This document shows, one piece after another, positions 1 through 12,812 of a stretch of DNA of 64,000 nt. Position numbers and translations under genes: made by a program. The notes below the pieces were generated by a model. That model was given only the letters and a program-made list of their open reading frames with translations. It had not been told where the DNA came from and searched no databases. Position 1 is the first letter of the stretch, and each line of letters opens with the position of its first letter. Location: NCBI GenBank assembly GCA_028564675.1, contig JAOVVO010000005.1, positions 310,001-374,000 of the forward strand, given 5' to 3'. Origin of the DNA: Onchocerca lupi (Eukaryota > Nematoda > Chromadorea > Rhabditida > Onchocercidae).

Positions 1-276
1 ATACCAAGCGTGAACTAATCATGAAGCAGCTAAGCAGTATCATCACTGTTATCAAAGCTAGAACAATTCCCTATATCTTTGCATGCTATTGAGGCAATTA
101 AATGTGGATTCTAAGATTTTTCCTGAAGTTTGTAGCAAAATACTGAAAAAGCTTGCCGATTTTACAATTCCTTTCTATTTTTCTTAATCAAATGATTCAA
201 AACTAGTATTTACACGATGCATGGTAAATTTCATATGAAAACTTTTTTTTTTTTATTTTACTTTCGATAAAATAAC

Positions 277-543
277 TTAACAAAATTTGGAATGAAAAAG
301 AGCAGCATAGGTATTGCTACTGTAGAAGGATGCCAAATTAATTACTTGTAAAGCTTTCAACTTGAGATCATCTCGCTGTCCAGCATCACCTATTGTCTGG
401 ATAAGTGTCTCGAGACGTGAAAGCAGAGGATGTCCCTGTGCAGCAGCCTGAAGACTATGTCCCACAGATTTCACTATCTGTGACTGTTGCAGTGAAGCTT
501 GCTGCTGCGACTGAGAAGCGGTGTAACCAACAGAAGCACTCAT
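277..543 (-). CDS. Unrecognised exon or short ORF, Gln/Ser-rich start
   Basis: An 88-codon open frame runs leftward from ATG at 543 to a TAA at 277. The ATG directly follows ...CATCATAG, so it may be a true start behind a trans-splice site or an internal exon behind a 3' splice site. The first ~25 residues are Gln/Ser-rich (SQSQQQASLQQSQ). The rest is predicted helical with balanced charge (LLSRLETLIQTIGDAGQRDD). A GTAATT after codon ~66 could be a 5' splice site, in which case the last ~22 residues are intron. I do not recognise the family. Codon use looks coding, but partner exons are not certain. Confidence 0.4.
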   Translation of the reverse strand: MSASVGYTASQSQQQASLQQSQIVKSVGHSLQAAAQGHPLLSRLETLIQTIGDAGQRDDLKLKALQVINLASFYSSNTYAALFHSKFC

Positions 544-1065
544 CTATGATGAATTTTGAGTATTACATGTGTACAATACCAATTCCGCCTGATTTACCGT
601 CTCTTTCGAAAAACTGAACATATTTAATGGAAAAGACAAAAGCACATAGAGTTCCAAAAGCTATTGCAAGCTAAAATCATCATCCATTATTGATTTCATA
701 TTACGATTTCATATTACTAAGTCAATATTGCAGTCATCAACGAATAGGCAATGTAACACTGGTGTTTCCTTTGTTATTTTTCGATAAGAAAAAGCAAAAC
801 GATGTCAAGAAGATAGGAGTTTACTTGAGAAAGATCTCACTCCACACCCGAAGTATTGAATATGGAGAAATAGAATTTTGGAGAAAAAAACAGATGTCCA
901 CAAGATTCCAAAAGAGAAATTATTTACAATATATCACCATCCCATGGACCTTTGACCCAATAATTCAACCTCGCCAGGTGAGAAAATAATGAAAAAATCT
1001 CAAACAATTAAAAAAACTTTGAACTATTAAATTATTTGAATTACCGCAACAATCACAAGAAACCT
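544..1065. other. Ambiguous stretch, coding-like on both strands
   Basis: Between the leftward exons there are coding-like pieces on each strand. On plus, a frame at 690-989 ends at CAG|GTGAGA and reads for example YITIPWTFDPIIQPRQ. On minus, a piece near 905-975 reads LNYWVKGPWDGDI before a GTAAAT donor. They overlap, so at most one is real, and I could not decide between them. Confidence 0.2.
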
Positions 1066-3071
1066 TTAAAAAATTTTTGACAAATCTCCATCCAAATACT
1101 TGCATACAAACTGATAACGTCCATAAGCACAGCAATTTCGGTACTCGTTGGTCCCCGACGATATGAAAAATTGATGCTTCGATATTAAGTCGATACTTGA
1201 ATTGGATTACTGTATTCAAATTTTGTGAATTAACGTCTTTTAAATTATATGATGACAAGAAGATTTGAAACGATGCATCATAAACATTAAAATTGGTAAG
1301 TTGATGAATTTCGATGCTTATTTTGATGGTCTTTGGTATTTGAATGATATTTCATTCATTGTAATAATTGAAATTTTCATTTGTTTCCCATTTTTCGAAA
1401 ATTATCAAGTGCAGAATTGGCAACATTCTCTTCAATATGGTAGAGGCATTTACAGGGTAATAAATCTCAATCAAATGCTGAATCAAATGCTGATTTGTTA
1501 TCTGTCTTATCGTTAGATGTTGGTGCATTTCTAACCGTATCGCATCTTCTATCATTCCTTCATCGGTTTCATGCATCTGCGCGGAGCTACTTGTCGGCTA
1601 GATGAAAAGAAAGGCCACGCGCTGTTGTCACGATCACCATGACTGATTGATCAAGATTGATAGGACGACCTAGGTAGATACGTGTCATCCTTTCTTCAAG
1701 GCACCAACATACAACAAAGTCGATGGATACGGTATATGCCGAATTTGGCTAATGGCAAATAATTCTCTGGCGATATGAGAAATGTTTTACTGTACTTTGA
1801 TAGGATACTTAAAGTTTGATTTTTTTCAAATTACTGTCATTTCAATAGTGCACATATATGTCGACAAACTAGATGTCCTTGAAAAACAATCACTTTCAGG
1901 AATTTTCGAAAGATTAACTGATACGTGCAACATTCGATTGATTTATTTTGGCATAATTCTTTATTTCGCTATTTCATTTATATCAATTGCTAGTAATGAC
2001 TCATTTAAATTAGATTATTCAATTCATTATTTTTATTGCTGAAATCCTCCTTATATCAAACTTAATAATTAATAATGAAGATTCTCTTACTGTTGAATTT
2101 ATCAGATAATGGAGACAGGTCAGCTTGTGAATTCAATCGTCATACTTAGATTATCTCTTTCCCCTGCAACCACATTTAGCTGCAAAAAATGAAACGCGAA
2201 ATATGATGCATTTCACAGCTTAGTTACAAGTCCACAACAAACATCTGAGAATTTCAGATTATCCATCTTGCACAAATGCGTTTCAAGTTGCTATCACAGT
2301 AGCTCATTTTTATTCATTTTCTCACTATACCAGCCATTTTCACCTTTATTCTTGTCGCTGCAAAAGTATATTATAATTATACTTTAAATTCGTCAATTTC
2401 TCATGATTTATTTCTTTCTTTCTATTCGCAGTTAAATTTGACAGCAGCATGTTTCGAATAATATTTTTTACGATTAGTCCAACAATCTGAGATTACGCAG
2501 CGAATTTCCTTCATTCTGAGTTGAACGCTTTGCAGAAGCCGATTCTCTAGAAATAGTTTACGTTTAAATCCAACTTCATTTAATTTCTCAAAGCATTCTT
2601 TACTTTCTCTAGAGCGTTCTTCCATCTCACAACTCTACAAAAATCGCTCAGATTCTAAATACCGTTTCTCCCATTAAGAGCATTCAAATAGAATCTTCAT
2701 GTCTCGGCTTAGTTCTTATTCATATAGACCTATTCTGGCCTGGTTCTCTTCCATCAATCACCGCCATCCATGTCTTCTAAAAATTAGATTTGAATCAAGT
2801 TAAAATCTTGCAAAAATACGAAAATTTGGAGCATCAAAAAACATTGTTCGCTCTATTGACTAATTCTTCTATTAATTTCGAGAAACAAAAAAGGTAGCGA
2901 GAAGAGTGTTTGAGGGATAGCAATATGAAGAAATGTCTCTATGGTCTTAACACATTGCAGCTGTAGTGATGAACTGCTGTCGTAAATGCGATGATTTATT
3001 TTCATTGTCGAATGTTGCGTTTCTTCATTCATTTTTTCGTCCATTTGCATTACAATTTTGTTCAAAAAAAT
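1066..3071 (-). CDS. Candidate four-exon leftward gene, unrecognised
   Basis: Four coding-like segments on the minus strand join with every intron in phase 0: 3071-2952 (acceptor TTCTACAG, donor GTTAAG), 2634-2497 (acceptor TTTTTGTAG, donor GTAATC), 1576-1454 (acceptor CCGCGCAG, donor GTAAAT) and 1176-1066 (weak acceptor TCGAAG, stop TAA). Together they give about 163 residues. The product is hydrophilic and helical at first (MDEKMNEETQHSTMK, then CEMEERSRESKECFEKLNEV), then QHLTIRQITNQHLIQHLIEI, and ends in a Cys/Tyr-rich tail (NEYRNCCAYGRYQFVCKYL). No start codon or signal peptide was found, so the 5' end is missing. No family was recognised. The matching phases and the stop codon immediately before the second exon support it. 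The last junction is the weakest. Confidence 0.35.
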
Positions 3072-3118
3072 CTGTAGAACAAAATGATTTAAAGAAACGA
3101 AAGTTTTGAACTTGAATG

Positions 3119-3250
3119 CTGGATTTCAATCCAGAAATTAAATTAAATCAGTTGGATGATTTCTGGATTTCAATCCAGAAATTAAATTAAATCAGTTGGA
3201 TAATCTCTGGATTTCAATCCAGAAATTAAATTAAATCAGTTGGATAATCG
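3119..3250. repeat. Tandem repeat, three 44-bp units
   Basis: Three consecutive 44-bp copies start at 3119, 3163 and 3207 and differ at only a few positions. Each begins with the dyad CTGGATTtcAATCCAG (7-bp arms, 2-base spacer) followed by AAATTAAATTAAATCAGTTGG. Confidence 0.9.
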
Positions 3251-6200
3251 GGAAGACAAGACTTTATGGATTAGTAAATTAAGATGATAAATTTTGCTCA
3301 ACTTATTGGAAATAAATAAAAGTTAATTCAAACAGGAATTCATTCTAAATTCAGAATGATTTCCTAATAAAGTTTAATGCAATTGTTGTTTGCAATGTAC
3401 AAACTTCTCAATCAGTGACGTTGTTTACAAGTGTGCCATTATGTTAGCTTTATACAAAGTGTTTTCCAGGAGGAAATTATATAAACCACTACTCAGCTTG
3501 CAATCATTGATTGCAATCTTTTCGTTCGATGTTATTTCACTTCAAATATAAGAATTATTGAATTAATGCTCCAAGTCATTGCAAGGGAAGTGGGAATGTG
3601 CTAGCAAGAGGTCATAGTTCGGCCCACTGTTATCGTTCGCGTTATTCGAAAGAAATGTTTCTTCATAATGCGTGACTTTCAAAACAGCGAATGAATTTAT
3701 TTATTTTCTTCTCATGGACTGTAATTTCTTTTTCCTTCTTCCTTTCTTTTTTTTTTTTTGCAAAGAATCAAATTACGAAGATCGAATTTTGAAAGTAAAC
3801 ACTCAAACCAGGTCACTTCTTACCATAATTTTTCAGAATATCACAACTGTTGCAGTCAATTGTTTATTACACCAAGATATTAACTGATCCCTATCATGGA
3901 CTATTCATATTAGAAAAATTGAAACTTTGAAAAATTTTTTGACGATAACAAATATGGACAAAATACGATTCCTTTTTCCCCGGTATTATCGATATTTATA
4001 TATGAACGAACCTGTAGTTACGATTGCACACGAATTGCATTAGACAGAGAGATCGTATTTAAATCCGAGTAAATGCTAATTATCATAGTTTATAATATTA
4101 TAGTAAATTAATTTGAGCAGAGTTTGAGAAACGAATGATCATATTTTATGAAATGAAAACCCCAAAAATTTGTTGCGTTACTGAAATCAATCCATTTCCG
4201 AGTTACCATCCGATCATTCACCTTAAAAATTAATGAAGAATTAATGAGTGTCGTAAAACATGATTAATAAATTGAATAGTGGCAGGTATTGCATTGACTT
4301 ATCGTTCGAGATCATCATGTAATTATTCAAGCAAACATTTATGAATATCAGAATTTAGTTCCAGAAAGTTTTCAGAAATCCATTGAGTTTGTCGAAATTG
4401 AGGAAATCAAATTTTCAACTGAATCTTGGTTTCTTTTATCAAAATTAATGACGAAAACAGTGGAAGATTCTTACAGCAATAATGTGCTTATTGTTGCTTG
4501 CTTGAAGCAGAAACGAAATCTTTAAGGAATGCAACATGTTTTGCTGCAAATCATGCTATTGCAAGCATTAATTCTTGCTTTTGCAATCATACATTTGAAA
4601 TTTCACATTTATAGCACAGCCACCCATTCCAAAAATTGCGTAATTCTGTAAGGGTCATTTCCAAAAGTTTACCAAAACTTTTTCTAGGTTCACTTCTTTC
4701 TGTGATTCATGCTGCGTGGCAGATTTTTCTCCATTAAAAATGTATAAAAAATGTATCACGAAATTCAATGAAATATAGCGGATTGTGAGATAAAACACAT
4801 TTCAGAATGCGTTATTCTTTGCCAAATAAATGCACTTGCTAGATCAGAATAAAGCTTCAAGTGTGGTTAGCTCGTGATCTCTTCCGCATTTTTTTGGGAA
4901 TCTGCCAAATTTTCGTTAATAGTGTCAGACAATACATGTGACCTAGGAATTACGACGAAATTTGCGAAGCGGTAGACGGAGATCATTGGTATTGATGTTG
5001 AAGGCATCCAAGATAAAGATCACTCGTAAAAGAAATCGCGACATTTTAGGATGTTGATACTTTAAACCGCCCTATAATTATGAGGTATTGCAGTGCAGTT
5101 TGTAGTGCAATATACCTTTTTTTAATGGTTAACAATATTTATATCTTCAAAGCAATAATAATATATTCAAATTCTAATCTTCTGCTGATTCTTTTCGAAC
5201 ATACAGTTTATCCATCGTATGACTGGTAACCAGAATACTTAGAATAAATTATAGATTTAATAGCTTCATTCTTAAATGAATGTTTCGATTTTGTTCACTA
5301 TAACCGTATTCAGGGAATCTTATATGATCTGCAAAATGATAAGTAACAGTAACTGATAATATATCTGCAAATATCTCTTAGTGCTACCAGCGAAAGAAAT
5401 ATACCAAGTGCATTGTTCTCAGCTGTGAAATGAATTCTGTAGATCAATTGAGTTTGAAATGAATATCGAGATACAAATCGTTATGGAAGATATTTAGAAT
5501 TGTTTCACTATTTGACTACGGCTATTACATAATTTAAATAGCTGCAGTAAATTCCTTCATGCTCCTTAAAACAATCTCTCAGTCGAAAGCCTTCTGATGC
5601 TTAGTTGAAGTCATTTTATTTCTATAACAGACAGAAAATCATGAAATAAGACTTCAGCAATTAAGCACAACCTGGATTATAAATTTTAGAAAACTGGCTT
5701 TCGATACTTATGCTTAAACACTTCTATATGATGACTCTTGTTTCTGACTTTTTACCATGTTTCTTGGCACAAATCAAGAACTTATAAAATACTATATAGT
5801 TAAACAATGAAAATTCGCAAATCGCAGCTCAAACCTATTTTCCTATCGAAATATCGCCCGGTGCCAACCTCTAGGATCGTCAACTAAAATGGATAGTGGA
5901 GAAGTATAGTAGAGTTTACAGAGTTCGAATAAATATGATTTTAACCATTATATTGAAGTTAAGCAGAAGTAATATAGATACGAGAACTGAAGAGGACTCT
6001 TTTAATGTATCAGTTGCTTCTCCGAAAAATCCCAAAGTTTTTTGGGAAGTTTTTTAAAGATTTTGATTGAGTAATTCGATTTAAGAAGTCATGGAAGAAG
6101 TTAATAGTGGTATTATTCAGGACTCAGAAGCGTGAGTAAAGCTTGTAAGCCAAGTATGACCAAGACCGATGACTTCGCTTTGTCTATTAATATCATTTAC

Positions 6201-9200
6201 AAGACCAAGCGAGATCTTTAACGTAACAGTGAAATTCCTTAAATTAAATTTTTCTGTGGTTAGGAATTGCACTTTTATGTACATCTGCTGATTTTTTATG
6301 GCATTGAAAAGTGCTAATTAGTTGTTGCTCGTAGGCATCTCGGAAAGGAAGTCCAGTTTTTTTCGTCCTAGACTGATTTAATTTTGCGGAACTGATTCGA
6401 GGAAAAAGATGTTTTAATTTATCATTGAGGAGTTACACTATGCCTAAATATCGAATTTAGACTTTGTCGATAAAACTTCCTGCGCTATTCCTTATTTTAG
6501 CCTGAGTGGCTTTCGAATGTCGCTTTCAGGTGGTATTGGTTTAGAAACGAAAGAGAAAGGTTCTCTCGGTACCATGAAGGAAAATAGTAGTTATTAACCC
6601 TATGTTGAAAAATTACACTGAGGACAAATCGTGTCTTTCTGGAGGATACTAATGTTGTTGCATCTCTGTTCGTCAATACTTTACCAAGTTCAAGTTCTAT
6701 AAGAAGTAAAAGTTGACAGCGATTTACTCTTGTAATATTTGTCCTTTATGTCCGGCAGACATACTGCTTGATCAAAAATCCTCAAATGTTCGTCATTCAC
6801 TATACATGTGTTCATATCCGGCAGAGTTCATATAACCCGATCAGCCGGAACGAATTGATAGCGTCCTTATTAGCAACAAATGTATCTTCTTAATTGATAC
6901 CCAATGAAGCATGCATAATTTGTATGCATGGAATGCATACTTTGTTACTAAATGGAACTAAATCTAATGGATTTTTATTTGTATAGATGATGTATCTGTA
7001 TATTTCTGGGTACTAGTGGATGTGTAAAGTGGTCAGTAGGAATGAGCTACTGTTTGATCTTTAACTCTTTAACACCTCATTCTTGTGATAGAAGGCTCGG
7101 TATCTGCTTTTACTTAAGTATGCAAATATGAAATGGACAAAGCGTCAGCGATGAGATTTCACCGGATGGATCGATGTTTATGATTGTTGTTTTCCCACAC
7201 ACTTATAGTATGACTTCACCTCATTATGTAAAAAGTGCGCCTCAAATGGTGTGAAATGCGAAGGCAATGAGCAGGCCTCTTGAAGAGCGGAGAGGCTTTT
7301 CTCTGAAGAAAAAAAGGAGGAGGAGGTAGGCGCGGTAATGGCAAAAACTGGAAGGAAATATAATGCTGTAATTCCCACGCTGTTTTTGAGATTTATTGCT
7401 GTTGTGGAGGAGCGGGCCAGTTTTATGATGAAAAGTGAGGAAGAGAGAAGGCCGACCTGCCATTGCCCCGTGGCCCTTTTCGATCGGTGCCATTATGCGC
7501 AGTTGAACAACAGATTGCAAACAATGGTTCAAAGCAAAATAGGAGGAAGGAAAAACAGGCTGTGGGAAAGGCAGTTCAAAAGAAGATGTCCAACGCATAA
7601 TCATTCCGTATCAAACTTTCTTTTGCGAAAATCTTCAGTCCTCATCTTTCTCTCACTTCTACCAGAGCTGTTGGTACTTCAAGTCTGGCTGATCAGTCGC
7701 ATGTCTTTTAATTTTTCTTCCTTTCTAATAATTCACTAATTATCCATAATAACTTTCTGATGGGCATAAAAGCCATCTTAAATTAAAATATCTACTGTTT
7801 GATGAGGACAACGATTAGTTGTACGGCAACTTATCGGCTCATCAGGTAAAAATCCCCTTCAGTGATGAGAACACCAAGTAGTGCACCCTACGTTTCATTC
7901 TTTTACCAATGATGATGCGAAGGTAATAGAAGATGAAACGGTGGTCGATTCCCATAGCCATTAGATGAAGAGCATAAACCGTCGTCTTCCTCCCGTCCAT
8001 TACCAACTTAAAGGATGCCGTCCATTGTCGGATGGTCAGCACATCCATTTTTTATCATAAGGATATGGAATCATCAGGGCACGAGTACGACGAGGTGGCT
8101 TTGAATAGTGGCAGAAGGACTGGCAATTAAGAGTGACTTTTGATATAAAAGAACGTTTTCACGCTGTCACTGTCACTCCTGTCATCTTCATATTGGTCCA
8201 TCTTTCAAACATATTAAGAATTTATAGCGTAAGACAAAGCAAGGAAATCGTATCAACAAAACAACTTGCTAGGAGCATTGTTTGAACAAATTTAGGTAAA
8301 TATACTACGACCTACTTGATGAGCTCATTCTCGATGAAATAATCATTCCTCAACGTATTTCCTTTCTCCCATATGCGGTTTAAAAGCCGGGAATAAGAGC
8401 AACAATTGTTTCTACCAATAGCACGCGAGATTGTTCGTAATCCATTAACTCATAGGTTCAGCAGTCCTCATGAGTAGAATGAGTGACCGTTGTTACATCA
8501 GAGTGTCAAATATATCCGGTGTTTTGTCTACATATAATCTGCATTGAAGTTTTTCATCTGTATTTGTCGAATGAACATGTGGACAGATAAATTTTTTTTG
8601 CACTTCTCCATTCCAATCTACTCAGAATATGAATTATTTTCCATCCAAATGCGAATTTATTCAGAATTTAGTTCTCACATCTATTCAAATTCAGATTTTT
8701 ATGCAGCCTTCCTGGAAAAGTTTGCAATTCTTCACAACAGAAAATGCTAGTTACAAATCACAACAAAGTGGAAATTCTGAATTTTAGTCTGAAAAAGGAT
8801 TGAGTTGAATCGGCCTAAGAATAACAGAATCAAAGATGATTTCCAGTTTTAGCTAGTAGCAATGCAAATACAGCATGATTCCCGAATTGTTTTGCTCTAA
8901 CAATTAAGTTTTCTAACATCCTACAATGTCTTCACGATATGCGAGATCACATGACATGGTGACACACGACAATTAATGTTTAGTAAATTACATGAGGTAG
9001 GACCACGCGTTGATTGCGTTATCGTGAGAGGAAGTCATGTCGGTATTGTAGTTAAAGGAGCCATTGCTGTGTTTGTCCTCTCATCCTATGTAATTTTAAT
9101 CGTATTATCCGCCATGCTAATCATGGGAACCAGCACATCGCTCTGAGAAACTACTGCCCCTGTTCATTCCTCATTCATACATTTCAAAAACTGTCACAGC

Positions 9201-11389
9201 AAAGTGGACAATGCAGTCATTCTTCTGCCTTTCTTATTTATTTATATTTCATACCGTTATTGGCTCACTAATCTACCGGTTTACTTAGCATTTATATACT
9301 TCTAATCATTACAGCATCGTTATTAGCATCGTCTACCATTACATCTAATGACGAGTAGTTCATTTCAAGATGCTTAAGTTCTTCATTATATGCGTGCTAC
9401 GACCATGTATAGATATATAACCAAATGAGTATGCATGCATTTATATACACATACCGGCCAAACCCCGCCACGGCACGCTTGATGCTAGTCTATACAAATG
9501 AAAATGTGGATGTTCGTTTGCTCAAAATCTTAAATCTTCGGAAGTTCTTATTAAATAAGCGCCTGTTCGAATGCAACTTTGCACCAAAATTTCAAATCAA
9601 TCGGCGAAGAACTTGAAATACTGTATGGAAATGAACAACGAATATTTAAATTTTTATTTTTATAGATATAGATACAAAATAAATATGAATATGCACGTAT
9701 TATAAATGTATAAGTGTGCACGTATTACAAATGTACGAGTATGCACGTATTTAATACATACATATATATATACAAAATGTATGAGTATGCACTTATTTAT
9801 ATACATATATACCAAATGCGGACGAGTACTTAGCATTAAGAAACAGCTTCATCGATATCCGTGCGAGTGAGGGAAGGAAATTTTGTCCCAATCTAAAAAG
9901 AAGCATTTATAACCTTGAAGGAACGTACAAGTAAGCGAACTATGTTTTCGCCAGCCTTCTTTTCAAGAAATTTTGGTTCTTGTTATTCAGGAATTTGAAA
10001 TTTCTTTGCAGTTTATTAGAAAAATGCATGTTTATCATTTATATTTGAAATGCTAGATAGAGTCTACTTGATATATTTATGCCGTCCAGAAATTTTTCGA
10101 CGATGTCTTTCTACGGGACAAAAATACGATTCCAAATTGCAGTCTGCTAAAATCATAGCTTCTTCGTCTTATCAGAAATGCTAGTCCATAAATTTGACAA
10201 TAAATATTAGAGATTTATAGAAGCACTGTACTTCATATAGTAAGATATATTCTAAACTGCAGGCTGTAATGTTAAAAAGGCATTTTTCAGTCTCATTCAG
10301 AATAACGATCAGGCCTGATTGTCAGGCGGACTTCACAATTAAGCCCAAACCAGAATATTTTCAAATATGGATTCGCACAATCCATTGCTTCTCCCACGCT
10401 TCTTAGATATGCATTGACGACAATTGTCGGGTGGACATCGTCCATTTCCCATATAATTGCAGTCCATCATTCATCCATTCCTTTCCTTCCTTGCACTGGT
10501 CGACAGTTTCTTCCTTTTGACGATGACCAAAAATCCCGCCTCTGTACTGTCCATTTCCAACTTTGTAACATCGCGTCGTTTTGTTTACTCATGTTTTGTC
10601 TCGAAGTGGTTACTGTAGATTGGTGCTTGTTATTAGTGTATTGCAGAAAGCTCTTTTCCATTTTTTAATGTTATATTAGTGCATACAACTTCACGTTTTC
10701 GGTATCGCAGTAAAAGAAGTCCCATTTGTCAGCACGGCTGAAATGCTCTCCGACCTCGAACCAAGAATTGTCAGTTCTGCACGGATAAATCTGCTCATGA
10801 TTTACTTGCACGTTCCTTACTACTTGAAGAATTAGCCAAGACACAAAAGGAGAATTCGATTTTTTTTTTTCAATTTAATTAAAATATTCATGTTAATCTT
10901 CCTCTTAGACTATAACATTCGCTGTGTAATTGTTATCTCTTGTAAATTAATTACCGCGATATAGCTCATCTTCCCGTTTTTTCGATATGTATTAAATTTA
11001 AAAAGATTTTGTTTGAGAAGATTTTCAGGATCATCTAGATTTATTTTTGCAGCATTTCTTTTTGCATAGAATGCTCCAGATCTTAGATTGAAATCTGTGA
11101 AGTGATAATTTTTGAAGTAGTCATTAAGTATAATGACATTGGAAAACTCAACTTTAACGTTAAACTTAGTTTAATAGAAACAGCAGTAACTTAGTCATTA
11201 ATTGGATGGCATTTTTGTACTTATGAAAATTTTGGAATGGAGTGGTAGTGACTCATCTGCATTCCCTTATGATACTCTCGTTTAAATAACGAATCTTTGC
11301 AAGAAAATGTTTTGTACGCGCTCGAGTCCTGTTTTCTTTGCAGATTTTCCGGGCTTAATTTTTGGAGCTTTTTTTAAATTAACTAGTTT
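3251..11389. other. Long non-coding stretch upstream of the bHLH gene
   Basis: About 8 kb without a convincing gene. ORFs here are short and overlap on opposite strands. The longest pair, 7242-7604 minus and 7338-7739 plus, lies in a locally GC-richer patch and shows neither splice consistency nor recognisable domains. The stretch may hold regulatory sequence for the downstream bHLH gene, which is an inference from position only. Confidence 0.4.
9687..9800. repeat. Degenerate tandem repeat (TATGCACGTATT units)
   Basis: Three to four degenerate units of about 27-46 bp, each containing TATGCACGTATT or a close variant and ATAAATGTATAAG/ACAAATGTACGAG. The tract continues into AT-rich microsatellite. 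Confidence 0.6.
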
Positions 11390-12812
11390 ATGACGCCACA
11401 TTTCCTGGCAAAAATGATGGCATCGCCTTATGCTTCGCCAAGTCCGCCACAATATCCATTGGAAAGAAAGGTTTGTTGGTAGCGATTGTCTAAGATTTTA
11501 AAAACTAAAAATTCTTTGAAATGCAATCTTTAGAATAGACATAGCGGTATTTTATATGACATATGATAGAAGAGAAATAAAAAAGAAAAAAAAAAGAGAG
11601 GCACAGAAGATACTATAATATCCATTCTATTAAAGATGCTAAAGTTCAAAATAAAAAAGAAACATTACAGTTGAAAAAGCCTTTGATGGAAAAACGTCGT
11701 CGGGCGCGGATGAACGAATGTTTGGATCAATTGAAACATCTCTTACTACACATTTCACCCAACCATCGTACTAAGTTGGAAAAGGCAGATATCTTAGAAA
11801 TGACGGTTGCTTATCTCAACCAGATGCAACATCCGCTCTTACCTTCTACATCGTTCGGTAAGTTTTTCAATTTATCCAGTTGTGAATGTTTTCCAGTTCA
11901 GAATGACTGTTGAATGCAGTTCTACCTAAAACCTTAATTTTAAATCTTAATTTCAAAGAAATGTTTCTAAAACATTGAAGGAAATATATTTATCGGGAAA
12001 TATTTCAAGCAATTAATTCATAATTTTTTGTTGATCACGAGTTTCAAGTCAATATTTTTTTCCCAATTAAATCTAATGCGTGGCATTAATGGAGCATTTA
12101 TTAGGCTATGCTATTTTGCATATTATTTTAAATATTAAAAAAGTTGATTTTCAAAGAATCGAAAATGGATTTTTAATAAAAAAGTGAAAGAATTAAAATT
12201 GTGATTTCAGACAACAGTGCCATTTATCAGCAATCTTATGTGGAAGGTTTCACTGTAGCAGCTTCAGCTTGTTTGACTTACTTACAGAATACTCTACCGC
12301 CTAGTGAATTTGCACCTCAAGCACAGCAATTCAGAAATGGACTCATACAGCATCTTCAGTCTGTGATGTTGAATCATGTAAATGCATCAAGTGAAAGTAC
12401 AATACCGATTCCTTCTCATTCAGTAGCGTCATGTCTTCCAACAAACTTTCAAGTGCGATCACTCTTAACAGGCAATTACTTAGCTTCGAATTACTTATCG
12501 AATATGCCTTATCCGCGTCTTTCTTGTGTTCCGTATCAGCCTAATATGTCTGGTTCTTATAGTACTCCTGTGTTACATACCGCAGTTTCTGCAGCTTCGC
12601 AATTAAATATCCGTTCTATTTCAAAAGATTCGATACCGCGACCTGTTGCCATTAATGGTACGCAAAATGCTTTATCTGGATTTTGTGATAACCATCCGGA
12701 GAAATGCAGCGGGCATTCAAAATTGGCAAAAGATGATGCAACCAAAGACAAAATTAATGGGTTGGAGAAAGTAGAAATAATAAAAGATGTAAAAGTTTGG
12801 CGACCATTTTGA
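11390..12812 (+). CDS. Hairy/E(spl)-type bHLH-Orange transcriptional repressor
   Basis: Three exons (11390-11470, 11671-11857, 12211-12812) join in phases 0 and 1 into 289 residues. Exon 2 carries the bHLH: KKPLMEKRRRARMNECLDQL, with the proline in the basic region typical of HES proteins, then the loop and helix 2 (TKLEKADILEMTVAYL). Exon 3 opens with the Orange domain (QQSYVEGFTVAASACLTYL to FRNGLIQHLQ) and a Ser/Pro-rich middle. The protein ends in VWRPF, a variant of the WRPW tetrapeptide that recruits Groucho/TLE co-repressors. Splice sites are canonical (ATTACAG, GATTTCAG acceptors; GTTTGT, GTAAGT donors). By family knowledge it should be a nuclear DNA-binding dimer that represses differentiation genes. 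The nearest C. elegans candidate is lin-22, but orthology cannot be decided here, so no symbol is given. The start is the only ATG in frame upstream of exon 2. Confidence 0.92.

Noticed and set aside
7242..7739. Overlapping 120- and 133-codon ORFs on opposite strands
   Set aside because: They lie in a GC-richer patch that lowers stop-codon frequency. Neither has a domain, splice context or coherent composition.
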